Shown here piece by piece: positions 16,791-25,343 of a stretch of 64,000 nt of DNA. Made by a program: the position numbers and the translations under genes. The notes under the pieces were generated by a model that made no database searches, was not told where the DNA came from, and was given only the letters and a program-made list of their open reading frames with translations. The DNA comes from Streptococcus oralis subsp. tigurinus AZ_3a (GTDB taxonomy: Bacteria; Bacillota; Bacilli; Lactobacillales; Streptococcaceae): positions 116,078 to 180,077 of the forward strand of contig AORU01000004.1 of NCBI GenBank assembly GCA_000344275.1, in the 5' to 3' direction. Every line of letters starts with the position of its first letter. Positions within the stretch are counted from its first letter, which is position 1.

Positions 16791-18085
16791 AATCCTGCCT
16801 CCTTGTTCATCTGCTTGATTTCCTTGATTGCCTTCATGATGGAAGTATTTAATCCATCATGAAAAAAGAGCAACTCACCAGTTGGTCTGTCCATACTACG
16901 CCCAACTCGACCACCAATCTGAATCAAACTAGACTTGGTAAAGAGACGATGATTAGCTTCTACTACGAAAACATCCACACAAGGGAAAGTAACTCCTCGT
17001 TCCAAGATTGTCGTACTAATAAGTATTGTCAGTTCTCCATCTCGAAAAGCTTGCACCTGCTCTAATCGATCTTCTGTTACAGAAGACACAAATCCAATTT
17101 TCTCATTTGGAAATTGCTCCTGTAAGATTTCTTTTAGCTGCTCCCCTTTTTTAATTTCTGATGCAAAAATCAGCAAAGGATAACCTGTTCTTCTCTGTTT
17201 CTCAATATAGGTCTTTAACTTGGATGACAATTGATTTTTCTCTAAACGGCGATTAAAATCCGATAACCAGACTGGTTTAGGAATAATTAAAGGATTTCCA
17301 TGAAACCGTCTTGGCAAGCTTAATCGTTTTAATTCTCCTGTGCGAACCTTCCTATCTAACTCATCTGTAGAAGTTGCTGTAAGGAATATCCTTACTCCAT
17401 CCTCCTTTACACTATTCTTTACAGCATAGTAAAGCATAGAGTTGTCAACATAAGGAAAGGCATCTACCTCATCCACTATCAGCAAATCAAAAGCATGATA
17501 AAATTTTAATAACTGATGAGTCGTTGCAACTACTAGGGGAGTTCGAAAATAGGGCTCTGATTCGCCATGAAGCAGTGCTATCTCACAAGCAAAGTCATTC
17601 TGCAGTCGCTTATACAGTTCCAAACACACATCAATTCGAGGACTGGCCAAACAAACTGAACCACCATCATCAATCACTTTGGCTACAACTTGATAGATCA
17701 TCTCTGTCTTTCCAGCTCCTGTCACAGCATGAACTAAAGTCGGTTCTTTCTTTTTAACTGCTCGAATCAACCCCTCTGACACCTTCTCTTGGAAAGGAGT
17801 TAATTGACCACGCCATTTGAGAACGTCTTGCTTAGGAAAATCTTCCTGCGGAAAATAGTATAAATCTTGGTCACTCCTGACTCGCTTCATCAGCAAGCAC
17901 TCTCGACAATAGTAAGCACCGATAGGCAAATACCATTCTTCTAGAATCGAACTATTACAACGTTGACAAAACAGTTTCCTCTTCTCTTTTCTCATTGCTG
18001 GCAGTTTCACTGCTACCTGTCGTTCTTCTTCAGTTAATTCTTTCTCAGTAAACAAGCGACCGAGGTACTTTGGATTTACTTTCAT
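16787..18085 (-). CDS. comFA: Competence DNA translocase ComFA
   Basis: This 432-residue DEAD-box-like ATPase helps drive single-stranded DNA across the membrane during transformation. Zinc-binding cysteines lie near the N terminus (CQRCN, then CREC). Walker A is AVTGAGKTEM (about 118-127), the DEVD box is LIVDEVDAFPY (about 200-210), and helicase motif VI is QIGGRVGRSMDRP near residue 395. A perfect cin-box ends 7 nt before the ATG, so the mRNA is induced by SigX and has little or no leader. No strong Shine-Dalgarno sequence is seen. Confidence 0.94.
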   Translation of the reverse strand: MKVNPKYLGRLFTEKELTEEERQVAVKLPAMRKEKRKLFCQRCNSSILEEWYLPIGAYYCRECLLMKRVRSDQDLYYFPQEDFPKQDVLKWRGQLTPFQEKVSEGLIRAVKKKEPTLVHAVTGAGKTEMIYQVVAKVIDDGGSVCLASPRIDVCLELYKRLQNDFACEIALLHGESEPYFRTPLVVATTHQLLKFYHAFDLLIVDEVDAFPYVDNSMLYYAVKNSVKEDGVRIFLTATSTDELDRKVRTGELKRLSLPRRFHGNPLIIPKPVWLSDFNRRLEKNQLSSKLKTYIEKQRRTGYPLLIFASEIKKGEQLKEILQEQFPNEKIGFVSSVTEDRLEQVQAFRDGELTILISTTILERGVTFPCVDVFVVEANHRLFTKSSLIQIGGRVGRSMDRPTGELLFFHDGLNTSIMKAIKEIKQMNKEAGL

Positions 18086-18092
18086 ACTTTAA

Positions 18093-18100
18093 TATTCGTA
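18093..18100 (-). promoter_or_regulatory. SigX cin-box of comFA-comFC
   Basis: TACGAATA on the minus strand is an exact match to the streptococcal cin-box, with a TTTT run just upstream. It lies 8 nt from the comFA start codon. Confidence 0.9.
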
Positions 18101-18129
18101 AAAATCTAGCACTTTAGATTTTTTTTTAG

Positions 18130-18135
18130 TACAAT
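18130..18135 (+). promoter_or_regulatory. -10 box immediately upstream of yigZ
   Basis: TACAAT ends 6 nt before the yigZ ATG, so transcription should begin at or beside the start codon. No Shine-Dalgarno sequence is present. An AAAATCTA/TAGATTTT inverted repeat (about 18103-18125) lies between this and the comFA promoter. Confidence 0.4.
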
Positions 18136-18141
18136 TAAATC

Positions 18142-18777
18142 ATGGAATTTAGAACAATTGGAGAAGATGGGCAGGTCCAAGAAGAAATCAAAAAATCCCG
18201 CTTTATCTGTCATATCAAGCGTGTTTATAGTGAAGAAGAGGCTCGTGACTTCATTACTTCCATCAAAAAAGAACACTACAAAGCCACCCATAACTGCTCT
18301 GCTTTTATTGTAGGGGAACGTAGTGAAATCAAGCGCACGAGTGATGATGGAGAGCCTAGTGGAACTGCTGGAATCCCTATGCTGGGCGTCTTAGAAAATC
18401 ATAATCTTACCAATATCTGTGTGGTAGTGACACGCTACTTTGGGGGAATTAAGCTAGGAGCTGGTGGTTTGATCCGTGCCTATGCAGGTAGTGTGGCCTT
18501 GGCTGTCAAAGAAATTGGCATTATTGAAATCAAAGAACAGGCTGGCATAGCCATTCAGATGTCTTATGCTCAGTATCAAGAATATGGCAATTTCCTTAGG
18601 GAGCATAAACTCATGGAACTCGAGACGAACTTTACAGATCAAATCGCTACAATTATCTATGTTGATAAGGAAGAGAAAGAAAATATCAAAGCTGCTCTCG
18701 TTGAGTTCTTTAATGGAAAAATCACTTTAACTGATCAAGGTTTACGAGAAGTTGAAGTTCCTGTAAACTTAGTGTAA
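18142..18777 (+). CDS. YigZ/IMPACT family protein
   Basis: This 211-residue protein of the YigZ (UPF0029/IMPACT N-terminal) family shows KKSRFICHIKRV near residues 17-28, the signature TSDDGEPSGTAGIPML at about 73-88 and RYFGGIKLGAGGLIRAY at about 103-119. A C-terminal DUF1949 ferredoxin-like domain follows (about 135-205). The molecular function in bacteria is unsettled; nucleic-acid or ribosome binding is suggested by the eukaryotic IMPACT relatives. It is transcribed divergently from comFA. Confidence 0.9.
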   Translation: MEFRTIGEDGQVQEEIKKSRFICHIKRVYSEEEARDFITSIKKEHYKATHNCSAFIVGERSEIKRTSDDGEPSGTAGIPMLGVLENHNLTNICVVVTRYFGGIKLGAGGLIRAYAGSVALAVKEIGIIEIKEQAGIAIQMSYAQYQEYGNFLREHKLMELETNFTDQIATIIYVDKEEKENIKAALVEFFNGKITLTDQGLREVEVPVNLV

Positions 18778-18791
18778 ACGAAGGAGAACTT

Positions 18792-19228
18792 ATGGCTTTT
18801 GGGAAATTTATTCAAGAACTTGCTGGAAACTTTAGCTAGGAAAACAAAGAGACTCTTATCAGATAATATGGACAATATAGAATGAAGAAATTCAAAGTGG
18901 GTATAAACTTATTCGGGATTCAATCATCTTTACAAATATTCGTATCATCTTTACAGATAAGCAAGATGCCACTGGTCGCAAGGTATCTGTTAAGTCACTC
19001 TTTTTGATGAACATTGTAAACCTTAAAATGGAAACTGCTAGAGCAGGTATAGATGATAGTGAGATTACAATCACTTATTTATAAAATGTCTTTCTAAAAG
19101 CACATAATGAGCATCTGAGTTTCCATAAATTTGAATTTCCTAAAAAAACAGACATCCTCCCTCTTTACACCTATTTATTAGAATTGGCTTATCACAATCG
19201 ATTAAAAATTAATAGCTTAGACCTTTGA
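18792..19228 (+). pseudogene. Decayed bacterial PH-domain (bPH_1/YvbH-like) gene
   Basis: An AAGGAG site and ATG at 18792 open a frame (MAFGKFIQELAGNFS) that ends at TAG after 15 codons. Further fragments in shifted frames clearly continue one protein: YKLIRDSIIFTNIRIIFTDK and SLFLMNIVNLKMETARAGID (about 18900-19082), then FLKAHNEHLSFHKFEFPKKT to the stop at 19226-19228. The pattern IRDxIIFTNxRxIxxDKQxxTGRK is the core of bacterial PH domains of family bPH_1. At least one nonsense codon and two frameshifts show that the gene is dead. It follows yigZ by 14 nt. Confidence 0.8.
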
Positions 19229-19235
19229 TATAAAA

Positions 19236-19262
19236 AAATCCTATCACTTTGATAGGATTTCT
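19236..19262 (+). terminator. Terminator after the PH-domain pseudogene
   Basis: AAATCCTATCA, a CTT loop and TGATAGGATTT make an 11-bp stem, followed by a weak T-rich run (CTATATTTT) that also leads into the cysK promoter. Confidence 0.7.
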
Positions 19263-19266
19263 ATAT

Positions 19267-19295
19267 TTTACAAATAGCCTTGAGCGCGTTATACT
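19267..19295 (+). promoter_or_regulatory. cysK promoter
   Basis: TTTACA (19267-19272), a 17-nt spacer and TATACT (19290-19295) lie about 30 nt upstream of the cysK start. Confidence 0.75.
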
Positions 19296-19324
19296 AGTAT
19301 CATCTTATACAAAGAGGTATATCT

Positions 19325-20251
19325 ATGGCTGTTTATAATAATATTACTGAACTAATCGGACAAACACCGATTGTTAAACTCAACAACATTGTTCCAGAGG
19401 ATGCTGCAGACGTCTATGTTAAACTAGAAGCCTTTAACCCAGGATCTTCAGTCAAAGACCGTATTGCCCTTAGCATGATTGAAAAAGCAGAACAAGATGG
19501 TATTCTAAAACCAGGTGCTACTATTGTTGAAGCAACGAGTGGAAACACTGGTATCGGTCTTTCATGGGTTGGTGCTGCTAAAGGATATAAAGTTGTTATC
19601 GTCATGCCTGAAACGATGAGTGTGGAACGACGTAAGATTATCCAAGCCTATGGTGCTGAACTCGTCCTCACTCCTGGTAGCGAAGGAATGAAAGGAGCTA
19701 TTGCTAAAGCTCAGGAAATCGCTGCTGAACGTGACGGCTTCCTTCCACTCCAATTTAATAATCCAGCTAATCCAGAAGTGCACGAAAGAACAACAGGAGC
19801 TGAAATACTAGTTGCCTTCGGTTCTGATGGTCTAGATGCTTTTGTGGGTGGTGTCGGTACTGGTGGAACGATTTCTGGCGTTTCACATGCACTAAAAGCT
19901 GTCAATCCTAACATTCAGGTTTTTGCGGTTGAAGCTGATGAATCTGCGATTTTGTCTGGTGAAAAACCAGGACCTCACAAAATTCAAGGTATCTCAGCTG
20001 GATTTATTCCTGATACACTTGATACAAAGGCCTATGATGGTATCGTCCGCGTAACGTCAGATGATGCTCTAGCACTTGGACGTGAAATTGGTGGAAAAGA
20101 AGGCTTCCTTGTTGGGATTTCTTCAGCTGCAGCGATTTACGGGGCAATTGAGGTTGCCAAAAAATTAGGCACAGGTAAGAAAGTCCTTGCTTTAGCACCA
20201 GATAACGGCGAACGTTATTTGTCTACAGCACTCTACGAATTTGAAGTGTAG
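19325..20251 (+). CDS. cysK: Cysteine synthase A
   Basis: This 308-residue pyridoxal-phosphate enzyme (O-acetylserine sulfhydrylase) makes cysteine from O-acetylserine and sulfide. The PLP lysine is Lys44 in [12 protein letters not shown]. The substrate loop [15 protein letters not shown] is at about 66-80, and the phosphate-binding [10 protein letters not shown] is near 178-187. The length is standard. It is monocistronic, with its own promoter and a hairpin terminator, and the ribosome site is AGAGG. Confidence 0.96.
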   Translation: MAVYNNITELIGQTPIVKLNNIVPEDAADVYVKLEAFNPGSSVKDRIALSMIEKAEQDGILKPGATIVEATSGNTGIGLSWVGAAKGYKVVIVMPETMSVERRKIIQAYGAELVLTPGSEGMKGAIAKAQEIAAERDGFLPLQFNNPANPEVHERTTGAEILVAFGSDGLDAFVGGVGTGGTISGVSHALKAVNPNIQVFAVEADESAILSGEKPGPHKIQGISAGFIPDTLDTKAYDGIVRVTSDDALALGREIGGKEGFLVGISSAAAIYGAIEVAKKLGTGKKVLALAPDNGERYLSTALYEFEV

Positions 20252-20268
20252 TCTCCTAAATGCACTTA

Positions 20269-20290
20269 GCCCTTATTAAAGGGCCTTTTA
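20269..20290 (+). terminator. cysK terminator
   Basis: The stem GCCCTT/AAGGGC with a short loop is followed by CTTTTAT, about 20 nt after the cysK stop. Confidence 0.75.
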
Positions 20291-20317
20291 TATACTCATA
20301 TAGAGCCTATTCTCTAA

Positions 20318-20461
20318 AACAAAGTTTTGGAGCAGATAAAGGCTTGTTTGAGTTACAAGAGATGTAATCTGAGGGGTAAGCGTCAAGTGAGAATTAACAT
20401 GGTATTTATACTCATGGCCAATAACCTCTTAAAATACAATAAGAAAAGGGGTCAAAATTAA
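20318..20461 (+). mobile_element. Remnant of a transposase C terminus (IS1182-like)
   Basis: An open stretch without a start codon (from about 20339 to TAA at 20459-20461) encodes KACLSYKRCNLRGKRQVRIN followed by MVFILMANNLLKYNKKRGQN. The pattern K-R-C/F-N-L-R-G-K-x-x-V-x-x-N/E-x-x-x-x-x-M-A-x-N-L-x-K matches the C-terminal end of IS1182-type DDE transposases. Upstream bases about 20318-20338 appear to continue it in a shifted frame. No inverted repeats or other element parts are visible, so this is an old fragment between cysK and tsf. Confidence 0.65.
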
Positions 20462-20500
20462 AAAGCTAGAGTTTCTCAATTGGAAACCTCTAGCTTTTTT
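20459..20500. terminator. Bidirectional terminator downstream of tsf
   Basis: AAAAAGCTAGAG pairs with CTCTAGCTTTTTT around an inner TTTC/GAAA stem. U-runs exist on both strands; the main user is tsf on the minus strand. Confidence 0.88.
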
Positions 20501-20530
20501 GTGGCTGAGAACTATTTTGTTTCAGATTCT

Positions 20531-21571
20531 TTAGTTATTCAAAGCTGCTGCCATTGTAGCTGCAACTTCAGCTTCAAAATCATTTGCAGCTTTTTCGATA
20601 CCTTCACCAACTTCAAAGCGAGCGAACTCAACTACTGAAGCGTTAACTGAATCAAGGTAGGCTTCAACCGTCTTGCTGTCATCCATGATGTATACTTGTG
20701 CAAGAAGTGTGTATGCTTGGTCAACTTTAGTGTTGTCAAGCATGAAGCGATCCATTTTACCTGGGATGATTTTGTCCCAGATTTTTTCTGGTTTGCCTTC
20801 TGCAACCAATTCAGCTTTGATATCTTCTTCAGCTTGAGCAATCACTTCATCAGTCAATTGAGCTTTTGATCCATATTTCAAGTGTGGAAGAGCTGGTTTA
20901 CCAACCATTGCACGGCTATCATTATCTTGGTCAATCACGTGGTTCAATTGTGCCAACTCATCTTTAACGAACTGCTCATCCAATTCTTTGTAAGAAAGAA
21001 CTGTTGGTTTCATCGCAGCGATATGCATTGAGATTTGCTTAGCAAGTGCCTCATCTCCACCTTCAATGACAGAGATAACACCGATACGTCCACCATTGTG
21101 TTGGTATGCTCCAAAGTGTTGTGCATCTGTTTTTTCAAGCAAAGCAAAACGACGGAATGAGATTTTTTCACCGATTGTAGCTGTTGCAGATACATAGGCT
21201 GCTTCAAGAGTTTCACCTGAAGGCATTGTCAAAGCAAGTGCTTCTTCGTTATTAGCTGGTTTACCTTCAGCAATTACTTTAGCTGTTGCATTTACCAACT
21301 CAACGAATTGAGCGTTTTTCGCAACGAAGTCAGTTTCAGCATTTACTTCAACTACTGCTGCAACGTTACCGTTAACAAATACACCAGTCAAACCTTCAGC
21401 TGCAACACGGTCAGCTTTCTTAGCTGCCTTAGCCATACCTTTTTCGCGAAGCAATTCGATTGCTTTTTCGATATCACCTTCAACTTCAACCAATGCTTTC
21501 TTAGCGTCCATAACACCAGCACCAGATTTTTCACGCAACTCTTTAACAAGTTTAGCTGTAATTTCTGCCAT
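20531..21571 (-). CDS. tsf: Translation elongation factor Ts
   Basis: This 346-residue EF-Ts is the nucleotide exchange factor for EF-Tu. The N-terminal module has [18 protein letters not shown] (about 10-27) and the conserved [10 protein letters not shown] (about 80-89). The C-terminal EF-Tu-binding segments include [17 protein letters not shown]. It is longer than the E. coli protein, as in other streptococci. It lies downstream of rpsB after a GC-rich hairpin that probably attenuates read-through. Confidence 0.97.
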   Translation of the reverse strand: MAEITAKLVKELREKSGAGVMDAKKALVEVEGDIEKAIELLREKGMAKAAKKADRVAAEGLTGVFVNGNVAAVVEVNAETDFVAKNAQFVELVNATAKVIAEGKPANNEEALALTMPSGETLEAAYVSATATIGEKISFRRFALLEKTDAQHFGAYQHNGGRIGVISVIEGGDEALAKQISMHIAAMKPTVLSYKELDEQFVKDELAQLNHVIDQDNDSRAMVGKPALPHLKYGSKAQLTDEVIAQAEEDIKAELVAEGKPEKIWDKIIPGKMDRFMLDNTKVDQAYTLLAQVYIMDDSKTVEAYLDSVNASVVEFARFEVGEGIEKAANDFEAEVAATMAAALNN

Positions 21572-21592
21572 TTTGATTCTCCTATATTTTTT

Positions 21593-21628
21593 AAAAATAG
21601 GAGAGCTGGGCTAGGCCCCGCCCTCCTA
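21593..21628 (-). terminator. Attenuator hairpin between rpsB and tsf
   Basis: On the minus strand TAGGAGGGCGGGGC, loop CTA, and GCCCAGCTCTCCTA form a strong stem followed by TTTTT. It lies in the 78-nt gap between rpsB and tsf, which are normally cotranscribed, so partial termination is likely. Confidence 0.8.
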
Positions 21629-21649
21629 GGTAATTACTATTTATATGAA

Positions 21650-22429
21650 TTAAGCGTTGTCGCCTTCTACAACTTCAACGATTTCTTCGATTGAGTCAGC
21701 TTGAGCTTCTGAAGCTGCAAATTCTGCTTCAACTGCTGCTGCATCTTCACCTTGACGTCCTTCGATGATAGCGTCAGCCAATTTAGCTGTGATCAATTTA
21801 ACCGCGCGGATAGCGTCATCGTTAGCTGGGATGATTACATCGATATCGTCTGGATCAGTGTTTGTGTCAACCATCGCTACAACTGGGATTCCCAATTTTT
21901 TAGCTTCTTTAACAGCGATTTGTTCTTTATGTGGGTCAACTACGTACATTACATCTGGGATACGAGGCATGTCTTCGATACCACCCAAGAATTTTTCAAG
22001 ACGTGCACGTTGTTTGTTAAGAAGTGCAACTTCTTTCTTAGGAAGAACATCAAAGATTCCTTCTTCTTCCATGCGTTTGATTTCTTTCAAACGAGCAATA
22101 CGTTTTTGGATAGTTCCCCAGTTAGTAAGAGTTCCACCCAACCAACGGTGGTTGATGTAGTATTGACCTGAACGTTCTGCTTCTTCCTTAACAGCATCAG
22201 CAGCTTGTTTCTTAGTACCAACAAACAATACAACTGCATCGTTAGCTGCAGCATCACGCATGAAGTCGTATGCTTGGTCAGCGTATTTTACAGTTTGTTG
22301 CAAGTCGATAACGTGGATTCCGTTACGCTCAGTGAAGATGTACTTAGCCATCTTAGGGTTCCAGCGACGAGTTTGGTGACCAAAGTGTACACCAGCCTCA
22401 AGAAGTTGTTTCATTGAAATTACTGCCAT
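21650..22429 (-). CDS. rpsB: 30S ribosomal protein S2
   Basis: This 259-residue S2 has the N-terminal signature [19 protein letters not shown] and the central [20 protein letters not shown] block, close to the family end at about residue 230. A short acidic C-terminal tail follows. I chose ATG at 22429, preceded by AAAGGAG at 8 nt; the longer in-frame start at 22513 has no ribosome site and lies in the leader. Confidence 0.97.
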   Translation of the reverse strand: MAVISMKQLLEAGVHFGHQTRRWNPKMAKYIFTERNGIHVIDLQQTVKYADQAYDFMRDAAANDAVVLFVGTKKQAADAVKEEAERSGQYYINHRWLGGTLTNWGTIQKRIARLKEIKRMEEEGIFDVLPKKEVALLNKQRARLEKFLGGIEDMPRIPDVMYVVDPHKEQIAVKEAKKLGIPVVAMVDTNTDPDDIDVIIPANDDAIRAVKLITAKLADAIIEGRQGEDAAAVEAEFAASEAQADSIEEIVEVVEGDNA

Positions 22430-22459
22430 GAGTATTTCTCCTTTTTGTTTTTTTCCTCT

Positions 22460-22490
22460 CCTCGACTTCAACTTGCAAAACGACCCGAGG
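22460..22490 (-). promoter_or_regulatory. Hairpin in the rpsB leader
   Basis: CCTCG and CGAGG can pair across a 21-nt loop in the rpsB 5' untranslated region. It may be an S2 autoregulatory leader, but I cannot match it to a known family. Confidence 0.3.
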
Positions 22491-22545
22491 GCAACAGTTT
22501 CACAATTCATCAAGAATGAGTATTATCGTTTACACGACAAGTTTC

Positions 22546-22574
22546 ATTCTACCACATTTTAGCGATATTTTCAA
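22546..22574 (-). promoter_or_regulatory. rpsB promoter
   Basis: TTGAAA (22569-22574), a 17-nt spacer with an upstream TGTGG, and TAGAAT (22546-22551) on the minus strand. The leader is about 110 nt. Confidence 0.8.
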
Positions 22575-22611
22575 GTGATTTTGATAGATTTCGGTCTTGC
22601 TCTCGATTAAA

Positions 22612-22642
22612 AATAATAAAAGAGACTCAAACTGAGCCTCTT
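22612..22642 (-). terminator. pcsB terminator
   Basis: AAGAGGCTCA, loop GTT and TGAGTCTCTT form a stem, followed by TTATTATTTTT on the minus strand, 12 nt after the pcsB stop. Confidence 0.8.
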
Positions 22643-22653
22643 CGTTTCATTCA

Positions 22654-23877
22654 TTAGTTTGGATAGATGTAAGTAACATAACCTTCAGATGTTGTAGTTG
22701 GGTTGAACCATCCACGTTTGTTACCGATTGTACGATCTCCACCATAGTTTGATTCTGACACTTGAATACGAGTAGTTGAATCAACTGCTGTAACAACCGC
22801 TACGTGTCCATAGCCACCATCATTCCAACATGCAATCGCACCAACTTGTGGTTGAGAACCAGTACGGAAACCTGCAGCTGCTGCACTTGTAGCCCACTGT
22901 GCTCCGTTACCCCAGTAATCTCCAGCCCAAGGTGCTAATGTTTTAGCTCCCCAAGTACATTCACCAGTTGGATAACTTGAAGCATTTGTACTGTATGTTG
23001 GACGTTGTCTAGTAGGAGTCGGAGTAGGTGCTGGAGTGTAGCTTGAGTCCTCGTCGTCAGATGCTGATGCTGACGTTGATGTAGATGTTGCTTGCACTTG
23101 AGCTGAGAAACTTGTGTTTCCAGAAGCAACAACTGATTGTTGTTGACTTGTTTGACGTGCTTTATAAGCTGCCTCTGCTTCAGCTGCTGCTTTCGCTTCT
23201 GTCTCCGCTGCTGCTTTTTGTTCCAACAAGGTAGCTTTCTCGCCTTCTGCAGTAGCTTTCTCTGCAGCAAGGTTCAACTCAGCAACTTTTAACTCCGCCT
23301 GTTTTGTTGTCAATGTTTGTGCATCGTCAGCAAGCGTTTGTTGGTTCGCAATGACAGTATTGATTGCTTCATTATTTGCGACTTGTTTTTCTGAAATTGA
23401 TTTTTTATCAGCTTTTTGTTGCTCTAACATTTTGTTGTTAGCCGATACAATCTCGCTCATAGCCGCAACACGGGAAATAGCTTCTGTAATTGATTTTGAA
23501 TTTACAATTGTGTTGATATAGCTAGTTGCAGCACCGTTTGTTTGTGCGCTACGTGCTTGTTTTTCCAAAGATTCATTACGAGCAACAATATTCTTAGAGA
23601 GCTCTGTAATTTCTCCTTCAAGTTTTTTAGATTCCGCTTGTAGTGTTTCATTTTCAGCTTGCAAGTTTGTTTGCTGTGTTTGAATGGCTGTAACTTGCGT
23701 TTGGATTTCATCTACCTGTTTTTGAGCTTCTTTTTGTTGAGCTGTCAAGTCACTAATCTTACTATCTTGAGCAGCAATTTTTTCATCAGTTGTTTCAGCG
23801 TGAACAGTTGTTAACACTGCCACTTGAGACACTAATACTGTACTTAATAAAAGTGACGCTAAGATTTTTTTCTTCAT
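22654..23877 (-). CDS. pcsB: Septal peptidoglycan hydrolase PcsB
   Basis: This 407-residue secreted protein is essential or near-essential for daughter-cell separation in pneumococcus, where FtsEX activates it. A signal peptide spans about 1-27 (cleavage at VHA-ET). A long coiled coil (about 30-260) contains alanine-rich stretches. A Ser/Pro linker follows (about 262-300), then a C-terminal CHAP domain with Cys307 ([10 protein letters not shown]), His358 ([10 protein letters not shown]) and the polar ESNYGG segment. The gene is monocistronic. A WalR-like box upstream fits the known control of pcsB by the WalRK two-component system. Confidence 0.95.
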   Translation of the reverse strand: MKKKILASLLLSTVLVSQVAVLTTVHAETTDEKIAAQDSKISDLTAQQKEAQKQVDEIQTQVTAIQTQQTNLQAENETLQAESKKLEGEITELSKNIVARNESLEKQARSAQTNGAATSYINTIVNSKSITEAISRVAAMSEIVSANNKMLEQQKADKKSISEKQVANNEAINTVIANQQTLADDAQTLTTKQAELKVAELNLAAEKATAEGEKATLLEQKAAAETEAKAAAEAEAAYKARQTSQQQSVVASGNTSFSAQVQATSTSTSASASDDEDSSYTPAPTPTPTRQRPTYSTNASSYPTGECTWGAKTLAPWAGDYWGNGAQWATSAAAAGFRTGSQPQVGAIACWNDGGYGHVAVVTAVDSTTRIQVSESNYGGDRTIGNKRGWFNPTTTSEGYVTYIYPN

Positions 23878-23912
23878 ATTGTATAGATACTCCTTCTATT
23901 TAAGACATTACT

Positions 23913-23956
23913 AGTATACCAAAAAAAGACATAATAAATATTACGCCTTTGTTACA
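23913..23956 (-). promoter_or_regulatory. pcsB promoter with WalR box
   Basis: TGTAAC, AAAGG and CGTAAT (23940-23956, minus strand) match the WalR repeat TGTWAH-N5-TGTWAH with one mismatch. TATACT (23913-23918) is the -10 box. The box occupies the place of a weak -35, which suits an activated promoter. Confidence 0.7.
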
Positions 23957-23970
23957 TTTTTATTTCTTTC

Positions 23971-24465
23971 TTATAGATAATATTTTTCAAAAATATATTG
24001 GAAAATAAGCATCCATAAAAAGTTTAAAATCATTGATGGGACAAGGCTGTAGACAATGAAAACTGGCATTGTTTCTACTGTCAGTCCCATAGCAAGGGCC
24101 AGAAGATAACTACCCATAGCAAATAGGAAGCTCATCACAACTATTGTTAACATTCTCGTCCAACGGTTCAACAAAGTTATACTATTAAACTTGTGAAGTG
24201 AGGCACCTATCAAGATAAATAAAAGTGTCGCAATTCCTATCAAGTGGAAAAAATAGATATCGTACACCAAACCTGCTATACAGCAATAAGCTAGATAGAA
24301 GTATTCTGATACCTCAATTGTCTCAAACAAGAGAAATAAAAACAGGAAATGACTGGCTAAGTGAAAATGTGGATAAAAGGATTCTACTAATTGACCAATA
24401 TGTGCATCAATTAGCACAAGAAAAGGAAGTAAAAAGAAAATACCAACTTGTTTTAACAGTCTCAT
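23971..24465 (-). CDS. mreD: Rod-shape protein MreD
   Basis: This 164-residue MreD integral membrane protein has about five transmembrane helices and almost no soluble part. It works with MreC in peripheral cell-wall synthesis in ovoid streptococci, although no mreB is expected in this genus. It follows mreC by 2 nt and ends the long envelope gene cluster. Confidence 0.88.
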   Translation of the reverse strand: MRLLKQVGIFFLLPFLVLIDAHIGQLVESFYPHFHLASHFLFLFLLFETIEVSEYFYLAYCCIAGLVYDIYFFHLIGIATLLFILIGASLHKFNSITLLNRWTRMLTIVVMSFLFAMGSYLLALAMGLTVETMPVFIVYSLVPSMILNFLWMLIFQYIFEKYYL

Positions 24466-24467
24466 TG

Positions 24468-25283
24468 CTAATTCCCCACTAACTCTACCACATGAAGATC
24501 TTTAGTATCAGCACTTAACTTTACTGTTACCTCTCGTGTTAGATAATCACTGCTATGAGTTGTAGCAACAACCTCTCCAACAGGAATATCCTTAACATTA
24601 AAGTTTCCAAGCCCCCCTGTAGTCACCCTATCTCCGGCACTAATGTCGTTGTTACTGTTTAATTGACTAATTTTAAGAAGTTCGGTTTCTTTGTCATAAC
24701 CAACGATAATTCCGTAAATTTCAGTAGAACCATGCAAGATTTTAACGGAAATTTTGTCTGAATTTTCGGTGTTTGTCAATAGGTTGATCGTTGTTGAATG
24801 ATCCTCCACTTTTGAAACACTGCCAATCAAGCCCCCGTTTGCAATTGCCAACATATTTTCAGAAGCACCCTTTGAACGTCCTGCATCTATCGTTAACTCT
24901 TGCTTCCAAAATACCGGTGAGCGCGTAATCACATCTGCTGCTAAGTTTTTTGTAGCCTGCAATTTTGACTTCATATCCAGCAACTGACGTAGTTGTTCAT
25001 TTTCATTTTTTAAACTTTCTGATTGATTAGACTCCACTTCTAGTTTGTAGAGTTGCTTTTTTAAGCTTTCATTTTCATTATAAGTCTGCGTCAAATGGTC
25101 CAAATCCGATTTGAAATCGTCAAACCACTGAAAAGGTTTTTGGACAATTCTATCCACTAAAGAAATCCCATCTCCTAGTTTCGTCACAATAGCGCTTGAA
25201 TAGGTTGTCACTAATAGAACAGAAACTGCCAAAACTGTGACAAAAACGATGATTAGATATTTTGATTTTTTAAAACGGTTCAT
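24468..25283 (-). CDS. mreC: Cell-shape protein MreC
   Basis: This 271-residue bitopic protein has an N-terminal cytoplasmic basic stretch, one transmembrane helix (about 10-30), a coiled coil (about 60-105) and a periplasmic-type double beta-barrel domain (about 110-265). Recognisable blocks are VITRSPVFWKQELTIDAG, ANGGLIGSVSKV and GDRVTTGGLGNFNVKDIPVG. It organises the peripheral peptidoglycan machinery with MreD, RodZ and PBP2b-type enzymes. Confidence 0.93.
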   Translation of the reverse strand: MNRFKKSKYLIIVFVTVLAVSVLLVTTYSSAIVTKLGDGISLVDRIVQKPFQWFDDFKSDLDHLTQTYNENESLKKQLYKLEVESNQSESLKNENEQLRQLLDMKSKLQATKNLAADVITRSPVFWKQELTIDAGRSKGASENMLAIANGGLIGSVSKVEDHSTTINLLTNTENSDKISVKILHGSTEIYGIIVGYDKETELLKISQLNSNNDISAGDRVTTGGLGNFNVKDIPVGEVVATTHSSDYLTREVTVKLSADTKDLHVVELVGN

Positions 25284-25343
25284 ATTCCTACCTTTATACT
25301 AAAAATCTGCTACAGTGAGCTTCTTATCAATCCTACAAACCTG

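Noticed and set aside
20291..20460. BOX or RUP repeat element between cysK and tsf
   Set aside because: I could not match BOX or RUP consensus modules; the readable transposase tail explains most of it.
21752..22171. Plus-strand frames opposite rpsB
   Set aside because: Antisense shadow of a highly expressed ribosomal gene with strong codon bias; no start signals.
22501..22653. Possible small RNA between rpsB and pcsB
   Set aside because: The region is explained by the rpsB promoter and the pcsB terminator; no independent promoter-terminator pair is seen.
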